Positions 9,096-16,596 of a DNA stretch of 64,000 nucleotides are shown here, in pieces. The stretch is from assembly GCF_003287935.1 (NCBI RefSeq), contig NZ_CP030287.1, forward strand, positions 4,554,267 to 4,618,266, given 5' to 3'. Numbering within the stretch: position 1 is the stretch's first letter; every line of letters begins with the position of its first letter. The position numbers were made by a program, and so were the translations under genes. The stretch is from Streptomyces sp. ICC1. GTDB lineage: Bacteria; Actinomycetota; Actinomycetes; Streptomycetales; Streptomycetaceae. The notes under the pieces were generated by a model that was not told where the DNA came from, searched no databases, and saw nothing but the letters and a program-made list of their open reading frames with translations.

Positions 9096-9128
9096 GGGAT
9101 TCGCGATCGACACGGGGAGCAGTCCGTC

Positions 9129-10082
9129 ATGAGCCAGAACCAGAACCAGAACCAGAACCAGGGCGAGAGCCGGAACCAGGTGCGGGGCGCGGGCCCGGCG
9201 GGGCGCGCCACCGTCAGCGTGCTGGGGCTGGGCCCCATGGGCCAGGCCATGGCCGCCGCCTATCTGGACGCCGGTTACGAGGTCACCGTCTGGAACCGCA
9301 GCCCCGGCAAGGACGCCGGACTCCTGGCACGCGGTGCCCGCCCGGCCGCCACCGCCGCCGAGGCCGTCGCCGCGAGCGCGCTCACCGTCCTCAGCCTCAT
9401 CGACGTCGACGCCATGTACGGGGTCCTCGCGGACGCCTCCCTCACCGGCCGGGTGCTGGCCAACCTCTCCTCCGACGTCCCCGACAAGGCGCGGGCCGCC
9501 GCGCGGTGGGCCGAGGAGCGCGGCGCCTCGTACCTCACCGGCGGGGTCAACGTCCCGCCGTCGGGGATCGGACAGGAGGGGGCGTCCGTCTTCGTCAGCG
9601 GGCCGCGCGAGGCGTACGAAGGCCACCGCGCCGCGCTCGACGTGCTCGCCGCCACCGACTACCGGGGCGCCGACCCCGGTTACGCGCAGCTCTACTACCA
9701 GCTCAACATGATCATGTTCTGGACCGCGTACACCGGCTGGTACCAGGCCCTCGCCGTCGCCCGCGCCAACGGCCTGACGGCGGCCGACGTCCTGCCGTAC
9801 GCCGGGTACACCGCCGACGCGATGCGCGGGTTCTACGAGGGCTCCGCCCCGCTCGTCGACGCGGGCGCGCACGAGGGGACGCACCAACGCCTCGCCATGT
9901 GCGCGGCGAGCGTCGAGCACGTCCTGCACACCGCCGCCGACTCCGGCGTGGACACCGGGATCCTGGCCGCGCACGCCGAGCTCTACCGGCGCGGAGTCGG
10001 GGCGGGCTTCGGGGCCGACAGCAGCTCGCGGCTGATCGGCCTGCTGGAAGGTGCGGGAAGCGCTTCCCGGTCGCAGCCCTAG
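9129..10082 (+). CDS. NAD(P)H-dependent imine reductase-like oxidoreductase (6PGDH-fold)
   Basis: A 317-residue oxidoreductase. The Rossmann motif GLGPMGQAMA is at residues 33-42, followed by GYEVTVWNRSPGK, which is diagnostic of the imine reductase/reductive aminase branch of the beta-hydroxyacid dehydrogenase superfamily. The C-terminal helical domain (YQLNMIMFWTAYTGWYQALA onwards) forms the dimeric active site in that family. The N-terminus has an unusual run of NQ repeats (residues 3-11) from a CAGAAC microsatellite, so the functional start may be less extended. Its divergent TetR and double operator suggest induction by a small amine or imine substrate. The last 4 bases overlap the convergent lipase gene. 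Confidence 0.88.
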   Translation: MSQNQNQNQNQGESRNQVRGAGPAGRATVSVLGLGPMGQAMAAAYLDAGYEVTVWNRSPGKDAGLLARGARPAATAAEAVAASALTVLSLIDVDAMYGVLADASLTGRVLANLSSDVPDKARAAARWAEERGASYLTGGVNVPPSGIGQEGASVFVSGPREAYEGHRAALDVLAATDYRGADPGYAQLYYQLNMIMFWTAYTGWYQALAVARANGLTAADVLPYAGYTADAMRGFYEGSAPLVDAGAHEGTHQRLAMCAASVEHVLHTAADSGVDTGILAAHAELYRRGVGAGFGADSSSRLIGLLEGAGSASRSQP

Positions 10083-11356
10083 CGGAGCGAGTCGAACCAG
10101 CGGGCGGCCTGGGGCGCCGAGCGGATCGCCGAGGTGAAGTGGTCCGCGTCCGGGCCCTGGTCGACGAGGGTCGCCCGGACCCCGCGGCGGGCCAGGTCGT
10201 CCGCGCAGGCGCGGGCGTTGGCGATAGGCACGTCGGTGTCGGCGGAGCCCGCGTAGAGGCGGACGGGCGCGGCGGGCTTCCAGTCGCAGGAGCCGTCATT
10301 GGCCTCCAGGGCCGTGCGCAGGGCCCCGCGCGGGTCGCGGATGTTCTCGGCCCACGCCGGGGTGAGCAGCTCCTGCGGAGTCGCGGGGAGCGCGGCCACG
10401 ATGTCCTCCTCGCTGTGGTTCCCGTCGAACAGGCCTTCCACAGCCTGTGCGTAGGGCGCGCGGAACACCTCGGCCGGGTCCTTGTAGAGCGGGTGCAGCC
10501 GGTTCTGGGCGGTGAGGAAGTAGGAGAGGTAGAAGACGGCGCTGCGCGGGGAGACCCGGCCGTCGGTGATGCCGGGCAGCTCCGAGCCGAGCAGGTCGTA
10601 CGGGCCGGCGATCGGGGCCAGGCCGCGCAGCCGGAAGCCGCTGCCGGGCCGGGAGAGCTCGCGGCCCAGCGCCATCGCGACCTGCCCGCCCTGCGAGAAG
10701 CCGGTCGCGTACACGTCCCGGGTGGTGGTGCGGCCCAGCCGGCCGGCGGCGGTGCGGGAGGCCTTGAGCATGTCGACGGAGGCGGTGACGGAGGACCGGG
10801 TGTCCATGTACGGGTGGCTGCCCGGGCCGCCGCCCAGGCCCAGGTAGTCCGGGGCGGCGACGGCGCGGCCGGCGGAGGCGTGCAGGTACGGGGTGATCCG
10901 GTTGAAGCCCGCGCCCCCGGACGGGGCGTCGTCGCGGGTGGCGAGCGTCCCGTGGGTGTCGGAGACCAGGTCGAGGCGGCGCGGGCCCTGCTCGGGGAGG
11001 ACGAGGAGGCCGGTGGCGGTCGTGGGGCGGCCCTGGGGGTCGACGGTGGCGTAGGTGAGGCGGTAGGCCGCGATGCCGTGGCGGACGGTGGAGGAGTCCA
11101 TGCCGAAGGAGGAGAGCTGGGCGGCGACATCGGCGCGGCTGAGGCGGTCGAGGGGAGTGAAGGCGAGGAGCGCCCCGCGGGCGGCGGCGCTCCGCTCGGC
11201 GCTCCGCTCGGAGCCGCCGGCGGTGGCGGTGGAGGCGGCGATCGGTGCGGCCAGGGCGGCGGGGGCGGCGAGGCCGCCGAGGACGGCGGCGAGGACCACG
11301 GCCGCGGCGCCGCGGCGCACCCGCCGGCGGGTGCTCTGCTTCTGCTGGGTCGTCAT
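10079..11356 (-). CDS. Secreted lipase-type alpha/beta hydrolase
   Basis: A 425-residue secreted protein. The signal peptide has a charged RRRVRRG n-region and hydrophobic core (AAAVVLAAVLGGLAAPAALA), possibly Tat-dependent. The catalytic region has the LIP family pattern: YLGLGGGPGSHPYMD, then GFSQGGQVAMALG with the nucleophile Ser in GFSQG. SADTDVPIANA supplies the likely Asp and GPDADHF the His. This matches fungal/actinobacterial secretory lipases (LIP, PF03583). The signal sequence marks the start at 11356. It overlaps the stop of the convergent oxidoreductase by 4 bp. Confidence 0.88.
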   Translation of the reverse strand: MTTQQKQSTRRRVRRGAAAVVLAAVLGGLAAPAALAAPIAASTATAGGSERSAERSAAARGALLAFTPLDRLSRADVAAQLSSFGMDSSTVRHGIAAYRLTYATVDPQGRPTTATGLLVLPEQGPRRLDLVSDTHGTLATRDDAPSGGAGFNRITPYLHASAGRAVAAPDYLGLGGGPGSHPYMDTRSSVTASVDMLKASRTAAGRLGRTTTRDVYATGFSQGGQVAMALGRELSRPGSGFRLRGLAPIAGPYDLLGSELPGITDGRVSPRSAVFYLSYFLTAQNRLHPLYKDPAEVFRAPYAQAVEGLFDGNHSEEDIVAALPATPQELLTPAWAENIRDPRGALRTALEANDGSCDWKPAAPVRLYAGSADTDVPIANARACADDLARRGVRATLVDQGPDADHFTSAIRSAPQAARWFDSLR

Positions 11357-11430
11357 GCCCCGAAGCTACGGCGCCCCGCGCGGCCCCGACATCCGGCAAC
11401 CCGGTGCAGTCCAGGGGGTGTTAGCCCCAC

Positions 11431-11471
11431 CAGTGCTGTGACCCGGTGGACCTATCCGGTCACAGCACTAG
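11431..11471. repeat. CTAG-bounded foldback repeat, short form (copy A)
   Basis: A 41-bp palindrome with arms AGTGCTGTGACccGG and CCGGTCACAGCACT around a short loop, ending in CTAG. The arms match the ends of the longer repeats at 12627, 22599, 26428 and 30817. The right end overlaps and provides the TAG stop of the small gene at 11468-11683. Confidence 0.85.
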
Positions 11472-11683
11472 AACAAGGGGAGCTGGCCCGGGTTCGGGGA
11501 CAGGGCGAAGCCGTCCAGCGTCGGGGCGGACGCGCCGAGGACCACGCGGGCCCGGGATCCGGGACAGGAGACGAGGTCCCCGCGCCCCCGGCCCGAGGGC
11601 GGGTCGTGGCGGGCGATCCGCCCGGCGGTGACGGCGCAGTCGCGGCCGCAGGAGGGGCAGGCCCGGCGGGGTGAGTGGGACAT
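11468..11683 (-). CDS. Small zinc-ribbon-like protein
   Basis: A 71-residue protein with CPSC-GRDC near the N-terminus (residues 10-17) and one further Cys in DLVSCPGS, so three to four candidate metal ligands. The sequence RIARHDPPSGRGRG and the basic, Pro-rich composition resemble short conserved hypothetical proteins of Streptomyces. The ribosome site before the ATG is weak. The stop codon TAG lies inside the CTAG end of the repeat at 11431-11471. Function unknown; DNA/RNA binding is only suggested by the Cys pattern. Confidence 0.5.
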   Translation of the reverse strand: MSHSPRRACPSCGRDCAVTAGRIARHDPPSGRGRGDLVSCPGSRARVVLGASAPTLDGFALSPNPGQLPLF

Positions 11684-11765
11684 GCCCCAAGTCTGCCCTG
11701 CCCCAAGGACATCGGCCCGCCCCGCCCGACCGCCCTGCCTCGGCCCCGCGGAGGCGCCGCCGGGG

Positions 11766-12617
11766 TCAGGCGCCGCGGGCCGCCCGCCAGGCCTCGTGGG
11801 CGCGGTTCACGCGGGCCCACAGCGCCGACCGGTCCGCCGGGGTCAGATCGTCCAGCCCGCGGCCGAAGACGCCCCCGATGACCTCGAAGAACTCCTCCTG
11901 GTCGGCCAGTTCGCGCTCGCTCGACCCCTGCACGCCGTCGACGCGGGTCAGGATCCGCCCGCGCAGCGCGTCCGAGCCCTCCGCGTCGCGCCGCAGCACC
12001 GCGAAGGTCCGGACGAACGGGGAGTCCCCGGCCGTCGAGAACCACGCGTGCATGGCCTCGAAATCGGCCGTGGCCGCCGGGGCGTCGCGGAAGTTCACCC
12101 GGGGCATGGGGCCGGCGAAGTTGCGCAGCGTCCAGCCCGGGCCCTCGCCCTCCAGCGGATCCAGCCGTTCCAGCGCGTACCGGAACCCGCCCTGCTCGTA
12201 GGAGCCCTCGCGCAGCGGCAGCGGCTCGTACGGGCCGTCGCCCAGCCCGGCGTCCACCAGGTACGTCGTCCCCTCGACGTGGACGGTCAGCGCGAGGTGC
12301 CCGCCGCTGACCGAGCGGTCCCCGGGGTCGGCGTTGACGCCGCCGGCGTGCCGCGTGACCTCGTAGCCCAGGGTCTCCAGGAGCAGCGCGAGGCCGCCGT
12401 TGAGGTGGAAGCAGTAGCCGCCGCGGCCGGCCGCGAAGCGGCGCGCGGACAGCTCGGGGTCGATGCCGGGCGGCCGGCCGAGCTGGATGTCGACGTTGTC
12501 GTAGGCGATGCGCTCCACGTGCGCCCGCTGCAGCGCGAACAGCCCCTCGGCGGAGGGGCTGCCCGGGTCGGCGATGCCGAGCCGCCGCAGGTAGTCGGCG
12601 GTTATGCCAGAGATCAT
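11766..12617 (-). CDS. nat: Arylamine N-acetyltransferase
   Basis: A 283-residue NAT-family enzyme that moves acetyl from acetyl-CoA to arylamines or hydrazines by a ping-pong mechanism. The catalytic triad is visible: Cys69 in RGGYCFHLN, His107 in SGGHLALTV and Asp122 in YLVDAGLGDGPYEPLPL. The length matches the bacterial family (about 270-285). In actinomycetes, NAT homologues also serve as amide synthases in ansamycin clusters, but no such cluster is nearby. A foldback repeat (12627-12817) lies just upstream and could affect its promoter. Confidence 0.95.
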   Translation of the reverse strand: MISGITADYLRRLGIADPGSPSAEGLFALQRAHVERIAYDNVDIQLGRPPGIDPELSARRFAAGRGGYCFHLNGGLALLLETLGYEVTRHAGGVNADPGDRSVSGGHLALTVHVEGTTYLVDAGLGDGPYEPLPLREGSYEQGGFRYALERLDPLEGEGPGWTLRNFAGPMPRVNFRDAPAATADFEAMHAWFSTAGDSPFVRTFAVLRRDAEGSDALRGRILTRVDGVQGSSERELADQEEFFEVIGGVFGRGLDDLTPADRSALWARVNRAHEAWRAARGA

Positions 12618-12626
12618 CGAGCCACC

Positions 12627-12817
12627 CTAGTGCTGTGACCGGAAGGGTTCACCGGGTCGCGGCGCCCGGCACGGCACCTCGCCGCGTTGTCGGACCACGG
12701 CGGTACGTCCAGTACGAGGCGTGGTCCTCCGCCCGGGGGCCCCTCCCAGCGGTAGCTGGGGGAGATGCACCGCACCGGACACCGCGACCCGGCAAACCTT
12801 CCCGGCCACGGCACTAG
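12627..12817. repeat. CTAG-bounded foldback repeat, long form with nested palindrome (copy B)
   Basis: A 191-bp copy of the family seen at 22599 and 26428 (165 bp each). The left end is CTAGTGCTGTGACCGG and the right end GGCCACGGCACTAG. The inner part also folds (CGGGTCGCGG at left against CCGCGACCCG at right). Relative to the 165-bp copies, 5 bp (TTGCG) are replaced by 31 bp carrying a separate palindrome (CCCCTCCCAGC-GGTA-GCTGGGGGAG) at about 12734-12764. It lies between nuoD and nat, both leftward. It has no coding capacity. Confidence 0.88.
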
Positions 12818-12842
12818 GCGGTGTCCTCGAGCCCGCGCGGGG

Positions 12843-13985
12843 TCATTTGTCGATGTCGCCGACGACGAAGAAGAGCGAGCCGAGGATCGAGACCATGTCC
12901 GCGACCAACTGCCCGGGCAGCAGCACCGCCAGGGCCTGGATGTTGTTGTACGAGGCCGAGCGCAGCTTGAGCCGGTACGGGGTCTTCTCGCCCTTCGAGA
13001 CCAGGTAGTAGCCGTTGATCCCCAGCGGGTTCTCGGTCCAGGCGTACGTCTCGCCCTCCGGCGCCTTCAGCACCTTGGGCAGCCGCTGGTTGATCGGACC
13101 GGGCGCCAGCTGCGCCATCCGGTCCAGGCAGGCGACCGCCAGGTCCAGCGCGTTGTGGGTCTGCTCCAGCAGCACCTCGAAGCGGGCCAGGCAGTCGCCC
13201 TCGGTACGGGTGACGACCTTGAGCACGTCCTGGAGATCGCCGTAGGCGAGGTACGGCTCGTCGCGGCGCAGGTCGAAGTCGACTCCGGAGGCGCGGGCGA
13301 TCGGGCCGGAGACCCCGTACGCGTGCACGGCCTCGGCGGACAGGACGCCGACGCCGCGCGTGCGGGCGCGGAAGATCTCGTTGCCGCGCACCAGGTCGTC
13401 GTAGACGTGCATGCGGGTGCGGACGTCGGCGATGGCCTCGCGGGCGCGGCCCAGCCAGCCGGCCGGGAGGTCCTCCTTGAGGCCGCCGACCCGGTTGAAC
13501 ATGTAGTGCATGCGGCCGCCGGAGATCTCCTCCATGACGGCCTGGAGCTCCTCGCGCTCGCGGAACGCGTGGAAGATCGGGGTGATGCCGCCCAGCTCCA
13601 GGGGGTACGAGCCGAGGAACATCAGGTGGTTCAGCACCCGGTTCAGCTCGGCGAGCAGGGTCCGCATCCACACGGCCCGCTCGGGGACCTCCATGCCGAG
13701 CATCCGCTCGACGGCCATGACGACGCCCAGCTCGTTGGAGAACGCGGACAGCCAGTCGTGGCGGTTCGCGAGCATCACGATCTGCCGGTAGTCGCGGGCC
13801 TCGAAGAGTTTCTCGGCCCCGCGGTGCATGTAGCCGACCACCGGCTCGGCGCTCACGATCCGCTCGCCGTCCAGGACGAGGCGCAGGCGCAGCACGCCGT
13901 GCGTGGAAGGGTGCTGGGGGCCGATGTTCAGCACCATGTCGGTGCTCTCCGCCGCGCCGCCGATGCCGACCGTGGTCTCCGTCAT
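12843..13985 (-). CDS. nuoD: NADH-quinone oxidoreductase subunit D homologue, solitary
   Basis: A 380-residue homologue of the 49-kDa complex I subunit, related to hydrogenase large subunits. Signatures include [55 protein letters not shown] and [29 protein letters not shown]. The C-terminus ([12 protein letters not shown]) is close to the family ending. It is shorter than operonic NuoD (about 440 residues), mainly at the N-terminus. No other nuo gene is in this window, so it is a stand-alone copy. It probably duplicates the operonic gene; whether it enters complex I is unknown. Confidence 0.92.
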   Translation of the reverse strand: MTETTVGIGGAAESTDMVLNIGPQHPSTHGVLRLRLVLDGERIVSAEPVVGYMHRGAEKLFEARDYRQIVMLANRHDWLSAFSNELGVVMAVERMLGMEVPERAVWMRTLLAELNRVLNHLMFLGSYPLELGGITPIFHAFREREELQAVMEEISGGRMHYMFNRVGGLKEDLPAGWLGRAREAIADVRTRMHVYDDLVRGNEIFRARTRGVGVLSAEAVHAYGVSGPIARASGVDFDLRRDEPYLAYGDLQDVLKVVTRTEGDCLARFEVLLEQTHNALDLAVACLDRMAQLAPGPINQRLPKVLKAPEGETYAWTENPLGINGYYLVSKGEKTPYRLKLRSASYNNIQALAVLLPGQLVADMVSILGSLFFVVGDIDK

Positions 13986-14016
13986 GGCCGCATTCTCGCA
14001 GCCCTACGCTAGGGAG

Positions 14017-14508
14017 ATGGAAACCGGGACAACGGGTGAGACGAGCCGACCCGAGTGGGTGGGGCTGCCGGGCGGGCTGCTCACCTTGCGGCGGCTCCTG
14101 CTGGTGGTGTGGACGGGGTTCTTCGGCCTGGTGACGGCCCTGGTGCTGGGGCTGGCGGCCGGCCCGGTCTGGGCTTCGCTCGGCGCGCTGTGGCTGGTGG
14201 TCCTGGCCTGGGGCTGGGTGGTGCTCGGCCGCAACTGGCGCTCCTGGCGCTACGCCGAGCGCGCGGACGACCTGCTGATCAGCCGGGGCGTGCTGTGGCA
14301 CGAGGAGACCGTGGTCCCGTACGGGCGGATGCAGCTGGTCGAGGTGGCCTCGGGGCCGCTGGAGCGCCGCTTCGGACTGGCCTCCGTACAACTGCACACG
14401 GCCGCGGCGGCGACGGACGCCCGGATCCCCGGGCTCGCGCCCGCGGAGGCGGAGCGGCTGCGCGACCGGCTGACCGAGCTCGGCGCGGCAAGATCGGCCG
14501 GCCTGTGA
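14017..14508 (+). CDS. Bacterial PH-domain membrane protein (YdbS-like)
   Basis: A 163-residue membrane protein with two TM helices (about residues 25-75, LLLVVWTGFFGLVTALVLGL and LGALWLVVLAWGWVVLG). A bPH2 (DUF304) domain follows, with DDLLISRGVLWHEETVVPYGRMQLVEVASGPLERRFGLASVQLHTAAA, the family core. Such genes are usually followed by, and overlap, a longer two-PH-domain partner (YdbT-like). Here a GTG overlapping the TGA at 14505 opens only a 46-codon Pro/Gly/Ala-rich reading frame, so the partner is absent or deleted. Divergent from nuoD with 31 bp between. Confidence 0.85.
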   Translation: METGTTGETSRPEWVGLPGGLLTLRRLLLVVWTGFFGLVTALVLGLAAGPVWASLGALWLVVLAWGWVVLGRNWRSWRYAERADDLLISRGVLWHEETVVPYGRMQLVEVASGPLERRFGLASVQLHTAAAATDARIPGLAPAEAERLRDRLTELGAARSAGL

Positions 14509-14640
14509 CCGCGCGGTCCGTGCCCGCGGCCGGTGGACCCGTCCCCGATGCGCCCGTCCCCGGTGCCCCCGGCTTCGGTGCCCCCGGCCTCGGTGCCCCC
14601 GCCCCGCCTCCTCTTTCCCGTCGTGGGGCGGGCAGGTGGT

Positions 14641-15045
14641 GTTAAAGGGACAGGCCCGGGGGGCGGTCTCGGGGGCGGCCGCGGCCCCGGTCCCGTCCCG
14701 TCCGGCCAGGACATCCGCTCCGCGGCGCAGCAGCCGCGCCCCGCCCACCGCGTTCCCGCGCGCGGAGTGCGTCAGCCCGACCGCCAGCTGCGCGAGCCCC
14801 CGCCACAGCGGCGCCTGCTCCTCGGGCCCGGACTTCCAGGCGTCCTCGAACACCTCGTGCGCGTGGAAGGGCTTCCCCGCGTCCAGCAGCCGCTGCGCCT
14901 GCGCGACGCTCTCCGCGGGGGTCCGCACCACGCCCTCGGGCTGCCGCCCCACTCCTTGAGCCCCGTAGGGCAGCGGCCGCCCCAGCCCGTCCCTCGGCCG
15001 GGCGCTGCGCGCCCGCCCCTCAGCGTCCCGATCCCTTGCCTTCAC
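14641..15045 (-). pseudogene. DUF309 protein, C-terminus lost
   Basis: From the GTG at 15043-15045 (ribosome site AGGGAGGATGAG upstream) the frame encodes a recognisable DUF309 domain. It contains VAQAQRLLDAGKPFHAHEVFEDAWK, then GLAQLAVGLTHSARGNAVGGARLLRRGADVLA. Homology ends near 14700, and the frame then runs on through low-complexity sequence and the antisense of the PH-domain gene without a nearby stop. The expected remainder of the domain is missing. With the missing PH partner opposite, this suggests one deletion around 14.51-14.70 kb removed the 3' parts of two convergent genes. The function of DUF309 is unknown. Confidence 0.65.
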
Positions 15046-15163
15046 CCCCTCATCCTCCCTCCACCGATTACCCGTGCATGCACACCCCTCGTCGTGGGGT
15101 AATGTTCTGCATGTGCCGCCGGGACGGGGAAAGCCCAAGTGGGAAGCCCAGTCGGAAGCACAA

Positions 15164-15237
<74 letters not shown>

Positions 15238-15252
15238 CTCGAAAGAGTCGTA

Positions 15253-15299
15253 GATCAGAGGCCGTATCGGAGCGATCCGATACGGCCTCTGATCGTTTT
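15253..15299 (+). terminator. Strong intrinsic terminator after tRNA-Pro
   Basis: A perfect 18-bp stem (15253-15270 with 15277-15294), 6-nt loop AGCGAT, followed by GTTTTC. It begins 15 bp after the tRNA. Confidence 0.9.
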
Positions 15300-15323
15300 C
15301 CGGGTCCGGGTCCGGGTCCGGGT
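15300..15323. repeat. Tandem CCGGGT hexanucleotide repeat
   Basis: Four exact tandem copies of CCGGGT directly after the tRNA terminator, outside any gene. Confidence 0.8.
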
Positions 15324-15481
15324 CGGCGACAGCCGGCCGGGCACGATCGCGTTGAGCGCGCGTCAGCTCGGACCCCGGGCTTGCCGCCCCGCTCCCGCGG
15401 ACGCAAGCTGGAAGTACAGCTGTGCGAGCCTGCCTCCGTCTCGACGACGGCTCCTCGGGGACGACTGAGTGGGCGGTGTCC

Positions 15482-16345
15482 ATGAAGCGCGGATCCCATC
15501 TTGCCGTCCTTGCCGCTACCGGTGCGATGGCGGCCGCCCTCTCCCTGCTCGCGCCGCACGAGTCGTCGGCGGCCCCGCAACCCCAACCGACCCCGCAACC
15601 GTCCTGGAACCCCGAGCAGAGACTGCCGGAGGCGGAATCGGGGCAGGGATTCTCCAGCGAAGCGCAGCAGAACGGTGTGGTCGACGTTCCCGCATTCCTT
15701 ACCGTCATCGTGAAGGACGCCGACAGAATGTGGGCGGAATACTTCGCGCGGATTCAAGGACTCGTGGAGCCGTCGGTGAGGTATCACCTCGTGGGTACGG
15801 TACTGGAACCGACGTACACGTTCGCGGCCGAATGCGGCGGCACGGTGGTCACCGGCTTCACGTCCAATGCCTACTACTGCCATGCCGGCGAAGGGGACAT
15901 CGTCCTGCCGGTCTTCTCCTTCGCCAAGATATGGAGCGGGGAGCTCTTCGGTCGGGTTCCGGAGAAAACGGGCGACTTCGCCGCGGCCGTCGTCGTGGCC
16001 CATGAATTCGGTCACCACATCCAGGACGAGATATTCAAGCAGTACAACGCCCTGAACGTGCCGGTCCCGGACATGCCGAGCGGTGACAAGAACAAAGAGC
16101 TGATCGCCGACTGCTTCAGCGGGAACTGGGCGTTCAGCGCATTCCACAAGGGGTACATCCAATCGGGCGACTGGGCCGAGGTCATCGCCTCGCTGAGAGC
16201 CATCGGCGATCCCCCGGGAAAATCCGGGCACGGAACCCCCGACGAGAGGCAGGCGGCCTTCGAGAGGGGATACAACACCGGAGATCCCACCCGCTGCATC
16301 GTCGCCTACTGGCCGGGTGCCGCCTCCGCCCTGAACCTGCGGTGA
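15482..16345 (+). CDS. Secreted neutral zinc metallopeptidase (YpfJ-like)
   Basis: A 287-residue exported protein. The signal peptide covers about residues 1-30 (HLAVLAATGAMAAALSLLAPHESSAA), followed by a Pro/Gln-rich linker. The zinc site HEFGH is at residues 174-178. A downstream ELIADCFSGNWA supplies the third ligand and disulfide Cys, as in the PF04228 putative neutral zinc metallopeptidases. The C-terminus has the family's DERQAAFERGYNTGDPTRC. Base composition is lower in G+C than neighbours (several AT-ending codons), hinting at recent acquisition. It sits just downstream of tRNA-Pro. The substrate is unknown. Confidence 0.9.
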   Translation: MKRGSHLAVLAATGAMAAALSLLAPHESSAAPQPQPTPQPSWNPEQRLPEAESGQGFSSEAQQNGVVDVPAFLTVIVKDADRMWAEYFARIQGLVEPSVRYHLVGTVLEPTYTFAAECGGTVVTGFTSNAYYCHAGEGDIVLPVFSFAKIWSGELFGRVPEKTGDFAAAVVVAHEFGHHIQDEIFKQYNALNVPVPDMPSGDKNKELIADCFSGNWAFSAFHKGYIQSGDWAEVIASLRAIGDPPGKSGHGTPDERQAAFERGYNTGDPTRCIVAYWPGAASALNLR

Positions 16346-16596
16346 GCGGCGCGCTCGCGGCGTGAACGAGTCGGCCGCCGGTGGCCGGGAAAAACGCTTG
16401 GACTGCGCGGGTGCCGTCGCGGGACACTGCGATTCCTGGTCCACCGGTGCCCCTGCCGGTGCCGGATCGAACCGCGCAGGGCCGCGGCGCCGGGTCCCGC
16501 CCGCCCGTCACACGATCACCCGAGCGAGGGAACTCGCGCCCGGCGTCTCCGCTGAGAAGCACGTGGCGAGTCGCCACACGACGACACAGGGTTGGA

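Noticed and set aside
9001..9128. The duplicated TetR operators as members of the CTAG foldback family
   Set aside because: They contain TCTAGT, but the arms (TAGAGCG) are unrelated to TGCTGTGACCGG.
14509..14640. 46-codon Pro/Gly/Ala frame after the PH-domain gene as a real gene
   Set aside because: It is low-complexity with imperfect GGTGCCCCCGG repeats and is better seen as a remnant or non-coding.
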